A DNA stretch of 64,000 nt from Mytilus edulis (GCF_963676685.1 NC_092344.1:54334830-54398829); one strand, 5' to 3'; counted from the first letter of the stretch, positions 21,201 to 32,694 are shown. Numbers and translations: made by a program. The notes: generated from the sequence alone by a model not told the origin.

Positions 21201-24200
21201 TCAGCTAAATTATCTATAGTAAAGGATCCTACAAATTAATGTAAGATACAGTCACAGAAAATAATTATATTCATAAGTACGTCTGAGTCAGTGACAACCC
21301 TACAACAGATGTATCCATCGGATCGCCATCAATGATGGTGATACATGGCTGTGTACATAATGTATATACAACTCGTCTAAACATCAACCCAACAATGTTA
21401 GATCTGTAAATTTGCTTTCGCAAATTTTTGGTTCTTCCCTCGCCGGGATTCGAACCCATGCTACTGTGATATCGTGACACCAAATCGCCTGCACTGCAGC
21501 CGTCCCGCTAGACCACACGACCACCTGGGCTCTCAAAATAAGAGCTTTCGGTGGGCATGTGTTACCTTTCCACGTCAGTTTTAATCTAGCGGCGTACTAC
21601 AGTACATGATATATATAAGGCATGAAGATGTTATTGTTACAGATCAGCTAAATTATCTATAGTAAAGGATCCTACAAATTAATGTAAGATACAGTCACAG
21701 AAAATAATTATATTCATAAGTACGTCTGAGTCAGTGACAACCCTACAACAGATGTATCCATCGGATCGCCATCAATGATGGTGATACATGGCTGTGTACA
21801 TAATGTATATACAACTCGTCTAAACATCAACCCAACAATGTTAGATCTGTAAATTTGCTTTCGCAAATTTTTGGTTCTTCCCTCGCCGGGATTCGAACCC
21901 ATGCTACTGTGATATCGTGACACCAAATCGCCTGCACTGCAGCCGTCCCGCTAGACCACACGACCACCTGGGCTCTCAAAATAAGAGCTTTCGGTGGGCA
22001 TGTGTTACCTTTCCACGTCAGTTTTAATCTAGCGGCGTACTACAGTACATGATATATATAAGGCATGAAGATGTTATTGTTACAGATCAGCTAAATTATC
22101 TATAGTAAAGGATCCTACAAATTAATGTAAGATACAGTCACAGAAAATAATTATATTCATAAGTACGTCTGAGTCAGTGACAACCCTACAACAGATGTAT
22201 CCATCGGATCGCCATCAATGATGGTGATACATGGCTGTGTACATAATGTATATACAACTCGTCTAAACATCAACCCAACAATGTTAGATCTGTAAATTTG
22301 CTTTCGCAAATTTTTGGTTCTTCCCTCGCCGGGATTCGAACCCATGCTACTGTGATATCGTGACACCAAATCGCCTGCACTGCAGCCGTCCCGCTAGACC
22401 ACACGACCACCTGGGCTCTCAAAATAAGAGCTTTCGGTGGGCATGTGTTACCTTTCCACGTCAGTTTTAATCTAGCGGCGTACTACAGTACATGATATAT
22501 ATAAGGCATGAAGATGTTATTGTTACAGATCAGCTAAATTATCTATAGTAAAGGATCCTACAAATTAATGTAAGATACAGTCACAGAAAATAATTATATT
22601 CATAAGTACGTCTGAGTCAGTGACAACCCTACAACAGATGTATCCATCGGATCGCCATCAATGATGGTGATACATGGCTGTGTACATAATGTATATACAA
22701 CTCGTCTAAACATCAACCCAACAATGTTAGATCTGTAAATTTGCTTTCGCAAATTTTTGGTTCTTCCCTCGCCGGGATTCGAACCCATGCTACTGTGATA
22801 TCGTGACACCAAATCGCCTGCACTGCAGCCGTCCCGCTAGACCACACGACCACCTGGGCTCTCAAAATAAGAGCTTTCGGTGGGCATGTGTTACCTTTCC
22901 ACGTCAGTTTTAATCTAGCGGCGTACTACAGTACATGATATATATAAGGCATGAAGATGTTATTGTTACAGATCAGCTAAATTATCTATAGTAAAGGATC
23001 CTACAAATTAATGTAAGATACAGTCACAGAAAATAATTATATTCATAAGTACGTCTGAGTCAGTGACAACCCTACAACAGATGTATCCATCGGATCGCCA
23101 TCAATGATGGTGATACATGGCTGTGTACATAATGTATATACAACTCGTCTAAACATCAACCCAACAATGTTAGATCTGTAAATTTGCTTTCGCAAATTTT
23201 TGGTTCTTCCCTCGCCGGGATTCGAACCCATGCTACTGTGATATCGTGACACCAAATCGCCTGCACTGCAGCCGTCCCGCTAGACCACACGACCACCTGG
23301 GCTCTCAAAATAAGAGCTTTCGGTGGGCATGTGTTACCTTTCCACGTCAGTTTTAATCTAGCGGCGTACTACAGTACATGATATATATAAGGCATGAAGA
23401 TGTTATTGTTACAGATCAGCTAAATTATCTATAGTAAAGGATCCTACAAATTAATGTAAGATACAGTCACAGAAAATAATTATATTCATAAGTACGTCTG
23501 AGTCAGTGACAACCCTACAACAGATGTATCCATCGGATCGCCATCAATGATGGTGATACATGGCTGTGTACATAATGTATATACAACTCGTCTAAACATC
23601 AACCCAACAATGTTAGATCTGTAAATTTGCTTTCGCAAATTTTTGGTTCTTCCCTCGCCGGGATTCGAACCCATGCTACTGTGATATCGTGACACCAAAT
23701 CGCCTGCACTGCAGCCGTCCCGCTAGACCACACGACCACCTGGGCTCTCAAAATAAGAGCTTTCGGTGGGCATGTGTTACCTTTCCACGTCAGTTTTAAT
23801 CTAGCGGCGTACTACAGTACATGATATATATAAGGCATGAAGATGTTATTGTTACAGATCAGCTAAATTATCTATAGTAAAGGATCCTACAAATTAATGT
23901 AAGATACAGTCACAGAAAATAATTATATTCATAAGTACGTCTGAGTCAGTGACAACCCTACAACAGATGTATCCATCGGATCGCCATCAATGATGGTGAT
24001 ACATGGCTGTGTACATAATGTATATACAACTCGTCTAAACATCAACCCAACAATGTTAGATCTGTAAATTTGCTTTCGCAAATTTTTGGTTCTTCCCTCG
24101 CCGGGATTCGAACCCATGCTACTGTGATATCGTGACACCAAATCGCCTGCACTGCAGCCGTCCCGCTAGACCACACGACCACCTGGGCTCTCAAAATAAG

Positions 24201-24999
24201 AGCTTTCGGTGGGCATGTGTTACCTTTCCACGTCAGTTTTAATCTAGCGGCGTACTACAGTACATGATATATATAAGGCATGAAGATGTTATTGTTACAG
24301 ATCAGCTAAATTATCTATAGTAAAGGATCCTACAAATTAATGTAAGATACAGTCACAGAAAATAATTATATTCATAAGTACGTCTGAGTCAGTGACAACC
24401 CTACAACAGATGTATCCATCGGATCGCCATCAATGATGGTGATACATGGCTGTGTACATAATGTATATACAACTCGTCTAAACATCAACCCAACAATGTT
24501 AGATCTGTAAATTTGCTTTCGCAAATTTTTGGTTCTTCCCTCGCCGGGATTCGAACCCATGCTACTGTGATATCGTGACACCAAATCGCCTGCACTGCAG
24601 CCGTCCCGCTAGACCACACGACCACCTGGGCTCTCAAAATAAGAGCTTTCGGTGGGCATGTGTTACCTTTCCACGTCAGTTTTAATCTAGCGGCGTACTA
24701 CAGTACATGATATATATAAGGCATGAAGATGTTATTGTTACAGATCAGCTAAATTATCTATAGTAAAGGATCCTACAAATTAATGTAAGATACAGTCACA
24801 GAAAATAATTATATTCATAAGTACGTCTGAGTCAGTGACAACCCTACAACAGATGTATCCATCGGATCGCCATCAATGATGGTGATACATGGCTGTGTAC
24901 ATAATGTATATACAACTCGTCTAAACATCAACCCAACAATGTTAGATCTGTAAATTTGCTTTCGCAAATTTTTGGTTCTTCCCTCGCCGGGATTCGAAC
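18267..24999 (-). repeat. Tandem array of a 443-bp tRNA-derived (SINE-like) monomer, ~15.2 copies
   Basis: Monomers start at 18267 and every 443 bases after it; fifteen are complete and the sixteenth stops at 24999, where PLE2-associated DNA begins. By eye the copies are identical. On the minus strand each has a Pol III type 2 promoter: A box TGGTCTAGCGGG (for example 18857-18846) and B box GGTTCGAATCC (18798-18788), 59 bases apart. The tRNA-like part lacks a matching acceptor stem, so it is tRNA-derived and not a tRNA. A small hairpin (AAATTTGCGAAAGCAAATTT) follows it. The ORF of 70 codons in each monomer overlaps the tRNA-like part and is not a gene. Confidence 0.93.
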
Positions 25000-25634
25000 T
25001 GTTCTAGAACAGTTCTCCTGAAAGATTTAATGAGAGGTTAGAAGTGATCTCCACTGTACCTCTAGCCAATGTAGAAAAGTAAACGCATAACAATACGCAT
25101 ATATATATAAGTGTCTAAGAATGTAACTTTAACACACTAATGAGTGTTATAAAATTAGTTTGTTATATTTCATATATTATTCACGCAATATTTCGCTAAA
25201 CAAATTAGCTTCATCGGGCGTGTGTATCTATCTAGGTGAAATCGGATGCATGACAAAAAATATCGTTGTAGCTTGACGGCTACACAAAATTTGTGTAAAA
25301 GTTTAACATATTGATTGATGGGGTATATAAAACATATTTTTGCCGTTTATTGTACATAATAATTTTTAAATCTAAACAAATAGTTGTTTGAGTTAAATAG
25401 AATGAAATTCATGATTTATTCCTTTGGTTTTGGGTAGAACACAAATATCAAATTGACGCCTCAGACACCGGGTGTAAAGTCCAGCAGATTTATGAAGCGT
25501 TGGGACGATATTTTATTCAATTGGTCATTCCGACTTCTTCAACTCTTACTCTCCTTTTCTATCTACGGCTACAAACAAATTAATTCGGAAATGAAACGTA
25601 TATAAAAACATCTCTGTCTGTTACTCCAGAAGAC

Positions 25635-26215
25635 ATGGACGCAATTCAAAGAAGACTATCCGACATTCAAGGAATAGAGAAACAAAATTTCAAAGCTAAA
25701 CAAAATAAAAAGTTCAAACGAGACCAACAAAGTTCCGAATTTTGGTTTCAATGGATGTGTGTTCTTTATACACAAATATTCCAAAAGATGAAGGAATTGC
25801 CGTGTGTGAAAAAGCATGGAATACTCGAAAGGATAAACATCCCCAAACTGACTGTCTAGTTCAATTGCTCAAGCTAGTGCTTGAAAATAACAACTTTATT
25901 TTCAACGACAAGCACTTTTTACAGATTGACGGAACTAGTATGGGAACAAAAATGGCACCTTCTTTTGCCAACATTTTTATGGGGGATCTCGAAGAACGCA
26001 TCCTTTTGAGTGTGCCATACAAACCCTTGTCATGGCTCCGTTTTATTGATGATATTGACATGAAATGGAACGATACTGCAGAACATTTGCAAGATTTCCT
26101 AGATCATTTTAATCAGTTCCATCACTCAATTAAATTTACATCTGAATTTTCAAGCGAGAAAATTGCTTTTCTCGACACCACCACATTTGTAAAAAAACGG
26201 GGTCATGACAACTGA
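25635..26215 (+). pseudogene. PLE2 N-terminus fused to RT core by internal deletion
   Basis: The ORF starting MDAIQRRLSDIQGIEK gives a short N-terminal piece, then jumps in another frame straight to the RT motif SMDVCSLYTNIP, so the first part of the RT domain (ADKG, PKIHK) is missing. GTSMGTKMAPSFANIFMGDLE and RFIDDIDMKW (catalytic Asp pair) and FLDTT follow before a frame break at 26215. Beyond this point LHTKKTDKHQFL and SRSIPYSQAIRL can be read in other frames up to about 26340. Confidence 0.75.
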
Positions 26216-26373
26216 TCTCCACACAAAGAAAACTGATAAACACCAGTTCCTTTCTCCAAAACGTTGTCACCCGAAACACTGCTCCAGGAGTATACCTTAC
26301 AGTCAAGCCATCAGACTAATCAGACATCACAGACGCTTTTGATAAAGCCCAAGAAAAAGATCGAGCTAGCCTC

Positions 26374-27055
26374 ATGGAATACAAAGATATGACGACCCGT
26401 GCAGATAGAATTCCGTTTGTCGTAACCTTCCATCCCGATTTGACAAATATTTCATCTACTATCCGAAAGCACTGGCGTCTTATCGAAAATGACTCTTCCT
26501 TAAAAGAAATTTTTCCATCACCTCCTGTAATTGCCTCTCGTAGACCCCAAAATCTCAAAGACATACTTGTGACATCAAAAGTAAAGAAACAAGAAACTTC
26601 TAAATTTGGGTGTTACAAACAATGCGGTAGAAGCAATTGTAAGTGCTGTAAAGCCGCAAACACTGACCACTCTTTCAGCAGCACAGTAACAAAGCAGCGA
26701 TACAACATCTATGTTACATCTAATTGCAAAACGGAAAATAGTATTTATATTCTTACTTGTGGAACTTGCAAGCTGCAGTATGTTGGTGAAACAGAAACTA
26801 CATTCAACATCAGACTTAACAATCACCGGTCGTTCTATACAAAAGGAAGAAACCATCCAAATTTCGAGACACCTCTTTAGAACAGGACATACTTTTGATA
26901 ATATCACCTTTCAAATAATTGAGGTAAATCAAAATTGGGACTCCGAAAGGAGAACACAGAGAGAAAGATTCTGGATGCATCAGCTACGTACTCTTGAACC
27001 TGATGGACTTAATGAGAGGGATGAAAAACAGTTCTACCCAAAACCAAAGGAATAA
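26374..27055 (+). pseudogene. PLE2 linker and GIY-YIG endonuclease, frameshifted
   Basis: The first frame (26374-26880) contains IPFVVTFHPDL, a Cys-rich linker (GCYKQCGRSNCKCC) and the start of the GIY-YIG domain (SIYILTCGTCKLQYVGETET). A one-base shift near 26870 moves it to the frame ending at 27055 with ISRHLFRTGHTFDNITFQII and the tail QFYPKPKE. No intact product. Confidence 0.8.
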
Positions 27056-27239
27056 ATCATGAATTTCATTCTATTTAACTCAAACAACTATTTGTTTAGA
27101 TTTAAAAATTGTTATGTATAATAAACGGAAAAAATATGTTTTATATACCCCATCAATCAATATGTTAAACTTTTACACAAATTTTGTGTAGCCGTCAAGC
27201 TACAAAGATATTTTTTGTCATGCATCCGATTTCACCTAG

Positions 27240-27300
27240 ATAGATGCACACGCCCGATGAAGCTAATTTGTTTAGCGAAATATTGCGTGAATAATATATA
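27240..27300 (+). ncRNA. Degenerate hammerhead-like motif in PLE2 3' end
   Basis: Order: CACGC, CCGAUGA, hairpin GCUA...UAGC, GAAA, UAUU, GCGUG. CACGC pairs fully with GCGUG as stem I, and stem II forms. However, the core U4 is a C, which should abolish cleavage in known hammerheads. The inverted copy lies at about 25185-25240. Confidence 0.35.
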
Positions 27301-27370
27301 AAATATAACAAACTAATTTTATAACACTCATTAGTGTGTTAAAGTTACATTCTTAGACACTTATATAATT

Positions 27371-27707
27371 TAATTTAGTAACTGCATCAGTTTATTTACA
27401 AACTGATCCACACCTAGATAGATTGAATGTTGATTGTTGCTATTTTAAGACACTATATATATATATAAAAGTCTATAAAAAAGACCAACCAGCAAATTTG
27501 CTATGTACCGGATCGTCTAGAATAGGCGATACTATGCAGATAAGGAAAAAATTATATCAGTATAGTTAAAACTTGTGATACTTGAAGAAGGCCATTTGTT
27601 GAGCCGAAATATTTGTCAACACGATTTAATAACAACATTTTCGTATTATAACATCTTATATCAGTACCGTTGTGCAAATCTTTAGACTGATATATATATA
27701 TATATAT
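27371..27707. repeat. Tail fragment of another PLE-like repeat
   Basis: No coding sequence. It contains CTTGAAGAAGGCC...GAGCCGAAATATT near 27585-27620, a PLE-tail-like stem with GAAA, and is bounded by TA runs (27458-27470 and 27690-27708). Confidence 0.4.
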
Positions 27708-28041
27708 GAACGAGTCTAAATTGAAAAAATACGTTCAAACCTATGATTGCGTTGGATAAAAACCGCAAATTTCGTCGTAGAAGGGTCTAAATACAGCACA
27801 AACAACATTTTCCAAAAGACCAAAAAAGTGAAAAAGTATATTTAAACAAAACGCATTTGACTAACAGGTAGAACAACTGATGTTCTTCAACCCTGCTGAC
27901 TGCCATTGGCGATTGCCAAATAAAATTGATACCAAGATGTAACAGAATGGATCTTAATATAACTTTAATACTAAACAAAAAAAAATAAACTTGTGGCCAA
28001 GATGTTATGCCACAAACATAAGGTGTCGATATTTTTTAAGT

Positions 28042-28085
28042 ACACCAGATCCGGATTTCGACAATAAATGTCTCTTCAGTGATGT
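28042..28085 (-). ncRNA. Hammerhead ribozyme motif, unit 1
   Basis: Minus strand: ACAUCA, CUGAAGA, GAC-AUUUAUU-GUC, GAAA, UCCGGAUC, UGGUGU. Stem I (ACAUCA with UGGUGU) forms six pairs including one wobble. Stem II has three pairs; stem III is the self-complementary AUCCGGAU; the cleavage triplet is AUC. All core residues are canonical. Confidence 0.6.
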
Positions 28086-28567
28086 TCGGAATCGAAACGG
28101 TATTTGGAAGGCCATATAATTTACCCTCAATTTAAGATAGACTCTTGAATTTTAAGAGTCAATATAGTTTGAACGGATCATATAAACCGGAGGGAAAATA
28201 TGATACAAGCCCAAACGAAAAAATATAAACAAGTCTTAATTGAAAACTACGTTCAAACCTATGATTGCGTTGGATAAAAACCGCAATTTTTATACGTGTG
28301 CATGTAAAACAAATTTCGTCGTAGAAGGGTCTTAATACAGCACAAACAACATTTTCCAAAAGACCGAAAAAGTGAAAAAGTATATTTAAACAAAACGCAT
28401 TTGACTAACAGTAGAACAACTGATGTTCTTTAACCCTGCTGACTGCCATTGGCGATTGCCAAATAAAATTGATCACAAGATGTAACAAATTTAATACTAA
28501 ACAGAAAAACAATTAACTTGTGGCCACGATGTTATGCCACAAACATAAGGTGTTAATATATTTTTGT

Positions 28568-28611
28568 ACACCAGATCCGGATTTCGACAACAAATGTCTC
28601 TTCAGTGATGT
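28568..28611 (-). ncRNA. Hammerhead ribozyme motif, unit 2
   Basis: The same elements as the unit at 28042-28085, with one loop change in stem II (AUUUGUU). Core CUGAAGA and GAAA intact. Confidence 0.6.
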
Positions 28612-29271
28612 TAGAGATCGAAACGGTATTTGGAAGGCCATATAAAATGTACCCTCATTTTTAGATAGACTCTTGAATTTTAAGAGTCAATATAGGATGA
28701 ACGGATCATATCAACCAGGAGGGAAAATATGATACAAGCCCAAACGAAAAAATATAAACGAGTCTAAATTGAAAACTACGTTCAAACCTATGATTGCGTT
28801 GGATAAAAACCGCAATTCTTATACGTGTGCATGTAAAACAAATTTCGTTGTAGAAGGGTCTAAATACAGCACAAACAACATTTTCCAAAAGACCAAAAAA
28901 ATTAAGAAGTATATTTAAATTAAAAAGTATAGATTGAAAACAACGTTCAAACCTATGAATTAGTTGAATAAAAACCGCAATTTTCATACGAGTGCATGTA
29001 ACAAATTTCTTTGAAGAGGTTTCTAAATACAGCACAAACAACATTATCCAAAAGACCAAAAAGAGTGAAAAAAATATAATTTAACAAAACGAACTTGACT
29101 AACAGGTTGAACAACTGATGTTCTTAAACACTGCTAACTGCCATTGACGGTTGCCAAATAAATTGATCACAAGGTGTAACAAAATGGAGGCCCTATATTA
29201 ATTCAATACCAAGTAGAAACAATAAACTTGCGACAAAGATGGTAAACCACAACATGAGGTGCTAAATTTTT

Positions 29272-29315
29272 ACACTATATCCGGATTCTGAAAACTAATG
29301 TCTCTTCAGTGATGT
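29272..29315 (-). ncRNA. Hammerhead motif, decayed (unit 3)
   Basis: CUGAAGA is kept, but the GUC of stem II and the GAAA are altered (reads UUUUCAGAA). Stem I is weakened. Unlikely to be active. Confidence 0.4.
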
Positions 29316-29808
29316 TAGGGATCGAGAAGTATTTGGAAGGCTATTTAATTTACCTCAATTTAGGATAAATTCTTGAATTATAAATAGTCAAATTAGGATG
29401 AACGGATCATATAAACCGGAGGAAAAATATGATACAAGCCCAAACGAAATAAAAATAAAAAGTCTAAATTGAAAACAACGTTCAAACCTATGATTGCTTT
29501 GGATAAAAACCGCAATTTTTATACGTGTGCATGTAACAAATTTCGTCGAAGAGGGGTCTAAATACAGCATAAACGTTACAACATTTCCAAAAGACCAAAA
29601 TGAGTGAAAAAAATTAATTTAACAAAACGCATTGGACTAACAGGTTGCACAACTGATGTTCTTCAACCCTGTTGACTGCCATTGACGATTGCAGAAAAAA
29701 GTTATCACAAGGTGTAACAAAATGGATCTCTATATCAATTCAATACCAAGTAGAAACAATAAACTTGCGGCAAAGATGGTAAACCACAACATGGGGTGCT
29801 AAATTTTT

Positions 29809-29852
29809 ACACCATATCCGTATTTCGACAACTAATGTCTATTCAGTGATGT
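29809..29852 (-). ncRNA. Hammerhead motif with core change (unit 4)
   Basis: Stem I, stem II and GAAA are intact, but the core reads CUGAAUA (G8 changed). The paralogous unit in B (54743-54786) has the canonical CUGAAGA. Confidence 0.45.
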
Positions 29853-29984
29853 TAGGGATCGAAAAGTATTTGGAAGGCCATTTAATTTACCTCAATTAAG
29901 GATAGACTCTTGAATTTTAAAGAGTCAAAATCGGAAGAACGGATTATATAAACTGGAGGGAAATATATCAGTACGGTTCAGACG

Positions 29985-30327
29985 TAATTATAAATTATAA
30001 TTATTTTCTGTGACTGTATATTACATTAATTTGTAGGATCCTTTACTATAGATAATTTAGCTGATCTGTAAGAATAACATCTTCATGCCTTATATATCAT
30101 GTACGGTAGTACGACGCTAGATTAAAACTGACGTGGAAAGGTAACACCCGACCACCGAAAGCTTCATTTTTATGAAGCCCAGGTGGTCGTGTGGTCTAGC
30201 GGGACGGCTACAGTGCAGGCCATTTGGTGTCACGATATCTCCGTAGCATGGGTTCGATCCCGGCGAGGGAAGAACAAAAAATTTGCAGATCTAACATTGT
30301 TGGGTTGATGTTTAGACGAGTTGTATA
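29985..30327 (+). repeat. tRNA-derived repeat copy, opposite orientation, truncated
   Basis: Reads as the reverse complement of the 443-bp monomer, from ATTATTTTCTGTGACTG to GTTTAGACGAGTTGTATATA. The A box (GTGGTCTAGCGGG near 30189) is intact; the B box is altered (GGTTCGATCC). The homologue in B is 54925-55272, with the same junction to the 530-bp repeat, so this pairing predates the A/B duplication. Confidence 0.8.
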
Positions 30328-30336
30328 TAGATATAT

Positions 30337-30496
30337 AGATTATTACATTGATACAAGTGGATTATCGGAATTATCCAATCGAGATAATTAAATGATCAAT
30401 CTTAAAGTCCGAGCCTCGGCGAGAACTTTAAAATTTATAATTCAACTATCGAGATTGGATAAATCCGATAATCCACGCGTTACTATGTAATAATCT
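30337..30496. repeat. Foldback element
   Basis: The arms AGATTATTACATTG...GGATTATCGGAATTATCCAA and their complement face each other around a GC-richer centre (GAGCCTCGGCGAG). A relative of the 30971-31131 family. Confidence 0.6.
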
Positions 30497-30592
30497 GTTT
30501 CTCTAATGATTAAAAGATAAATCTCCTTTTTTCTAAACCAAAATCCCCTTCGACTGCCTTCCACTTTCCACGAAGGTGTCAATTTCATTAAC

Positions 30593-30733
30593 ACCAGGGT
30601 CGAGTTCAATGTCGTAGCAGCTACGTAGCGGCTAACACTATTTATGTTACAGCTAGTCTAAAGCTACACATTCAATTGTCAAAATCTACGTAGCACTACG
30701 TAGCTTCTATGATATTGAACGAAGCCCTGTTAG
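30593..30733. repeat. Imperfect foldback element
   Basis: The ends ACCAGGGTCGAGTTCAATGT and ATATTGAACGAAGCCCTGTT are roughly complementary, and the inner arms both contain GCTACGTAG. No coding content. Confidence 0.5.
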
Positions 30734-30970
30734 AACATTTTGATAATTTCAGGGAGCTGAGAAAGGTTATGACCCTTTGACTCAGCCAATCATCTTCTGA
30801 GATCACCGGCAACCACACATTGATTAATTTTTTTTATACAACGGATTCGGAAAGGGATATTTTTCCATAGAATTAGACAAATATAAATATATCGTTTAGA
30901 CGAGTTGTATATAGACATACATATATATATACAACTCGTCTAAAAATCAATCAAACAATGTTAGATATAT

Positions 30971-31815
30971 AGATTCTACCACTGCATCGAGTGTAATACG
31001 ATATTTATTTACTCGAGACAGTTAAATTTTCAAATTTATAAAGCGAGGCTCGCCGAGCGTTTTAAGTATTTAAAATTTAACTATCGAGGGTGGATAAATA
31101 TCGTATTAGACGAGATTTGGTGGTAGAATCTGTTTCTCTAATGATTCTCAAACAATACGCAGGCAATTTATTCCTTCTTTGCGATTGATCTGCAAAAAGA
31201 TGTGTTCTTTCTATGTGAAGTCACGATAGGAAATTCAGAGAAAAACAAGAAAAGTCGACGTCACATTCGGATTTTAACCAATGAAGAACTGAGATCAAAC
31301 GAACCACACGTTGATTCATTTTTTTATACAATGGGTGCAGAAAGGGATAAATTGACGAAGAATTAGAGAAATATAGATTCTACCACTGCATCATCGAGTG
31401 TGATACGATATTTATCCACTCCAGACAGTTAAATTTTCAAATTTAAAACGCGAGGCTTGCCGAGCGTTTTAAATATTTAAAATTAAACTGTCGAGAGTGG
31501 ATAAATATCGTATTACACGAGATTTGGTGTGGAATCTGTTTCTCTAATGATTTTCAAACAATACGCAGGCAAACTTATTGCTTTTTTGCGACTGATCTGC
31601 AAAAAGATGTGTTCTTTCTATGTGACGTCATCAGGCATGGTCGCCTTTTTTATGCCGTCACAATAGAAAATTTAGAGGAAAACAAGAATATTCGACGCCA
31701 TAATCAGATTTTAAACAATGAAGAACTGAGATCAAACGAGCCACACCACACGTTGATTCAATTTTTTAAACAATGGGTGCAGAAAGTGATTAATTGACAA
31801 AGAATTAGAGAAATA
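30971..31815. repeat. Tandem dimer of a ~415-bp repeat with a foldback head
   Basis: Each unit starts with a foldback (30971-31131; 31375-31538), with ends AGATTCTACCACTGCATCGA and its complement. It is followed by a shared tail including ACAATGGGTGCAGAAAG and AGAATTAGAGAAATAT. Partial copies of the tail recur, inverted at 57980-58135 and direct at 58270-58410. Confidence 0.65.
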
Positions 31816-31817
31816 TC

Positions 31818-32402
31818 TATATACAACTTGTCTAAACATCAACCCAACAATGTTAGATCTGTAAATTGGCTTTCGCAAATTTTTTGTTCTTCCCTCGCCG
31901 GGATTCGAACCCATGCTACTGAGATATCGTCACACCAAATCGCCTGCACTGTAACCGGCGCGCTAGACCACATACGATAAAGATGAAGCTCTCGGTGGAA
32001 GGGTGTTACCTTACCACGTCGGTTTTTATCTAGCGTCGTACTACAGTACATGCTATATAAGGCGTGAAGATGTTATTTTTTACAGATCAGCTAAATTATC
32101 TATAGTAAAGGATTCTACAAATTAATGTAAGATACAGTCACAGAAATAATTATATATAAGTACGTCTGAGCCAGTGACAACTCTACAACAGATTTATCCA
32201 TCGGATCACCAGCAGTGATGGTGATACATGGCTGTGTACATTATGTATATACAACTCGTCTAAACATCAACCCAACAATGTTAGATCTATAAATTAAGCA
32301 TTTATTTTGTTCTTCCCTCGCCGGGATTCGAACCCATGCTACTGAGATATCGCGACACCAAATCGCCTGCACTGTAGCCGTCCCGCTAGACCACACGACC
32401 AC
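31818..32402 (-). repeat. Dimer of the tRNA-derived 443-bp repeat (second copy partial)
   Basis: The first copy runs from ACAACTTGTCTAAACATC to TGTACATTATGTATAT (about 31818-32247). The second starts at 32248 and stops at a TA microsatellite (32402-32428) right after the A box. Both carry the B box (GGTTCGAATCC on the minus strand). They are more diverged than the array copies. Confidence 0.8.
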
Positions 32403-32694
32403 TATATATATGTATATATATATATATGTTTTTGGTTTAGTTGTCCATGTTAAATGTTGGGAGAAAAAAGTCAAAATTTGACAAGATGTGTCAAACATGC
32501 GGTATATTTCTGAACTATCTTCTGTTTGATTGAGATAGTTCTGTTTTGTTGTACCTATGTTTAGTATTACAAAAATATGAAATACTTGGGCTTTACTGTC
32601 CATATAATGTTACTTGACGGTTAACAGTTACTGTTACAAAAACTTTGAATTTAAATAATAATAATTTCGGGACCTGTTTATAAAATTAAGAATG

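Larger units (their letters stand above)
25040..27370 (+). mobile_element. Second, decayed Penelope-like element (PLE2)
   Basis: The coding remnant 25635-27055 is flanked by an inverted pair: 25099-25440 matches the reverse complement of 27031-27370, which includes the last codons and the 3' UTR. As in PLE1, an inverted 3' fragment caps the 5' side. The element abuts the truncated end of the 443-bp array (24999), and the array does not resume on the right. The coding part carries a large deletion and several frameshifts, so it is dead. Confidence 0.82.
27708..29985 (-). repeat. Tandem array of ~530-bp hammerhead-bearing units (about 4.3 copies)
   Basis: Each unit begins near GTCTAAATTGAAAAC, passes TACGTTCAAACCTATGATTG, ACTGCCATTGGCGATTGCC and the hammerhead block, and ends near GGATCATATAAACCGGAGGG. 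Hammerhead starts at 28042, 28568, 29272 and 29809 give spacings of 526, 704 and 537; the long one includes an extra truncated unit (about 28760-28918). Copies differ by about 5-15% by eye. Segment B retains parts of about two units at 53685-54905. Confidence 0.8.

Noticed and set aside
18613..24584. Fourteen identical 70-codon ORFs every 443 bases on the minus strand
   Set aside because: They run through the tRNA-like B box and the hairpin of a tandem repeat; identity reflects the repeat and the reading has no family resemblance.
18267..24999. CRISPR-like array
   Set aside because: The whole 443-bp period is repeated without variable spacers, and the surroundings are animal nuclear DNA with transposons and introns.
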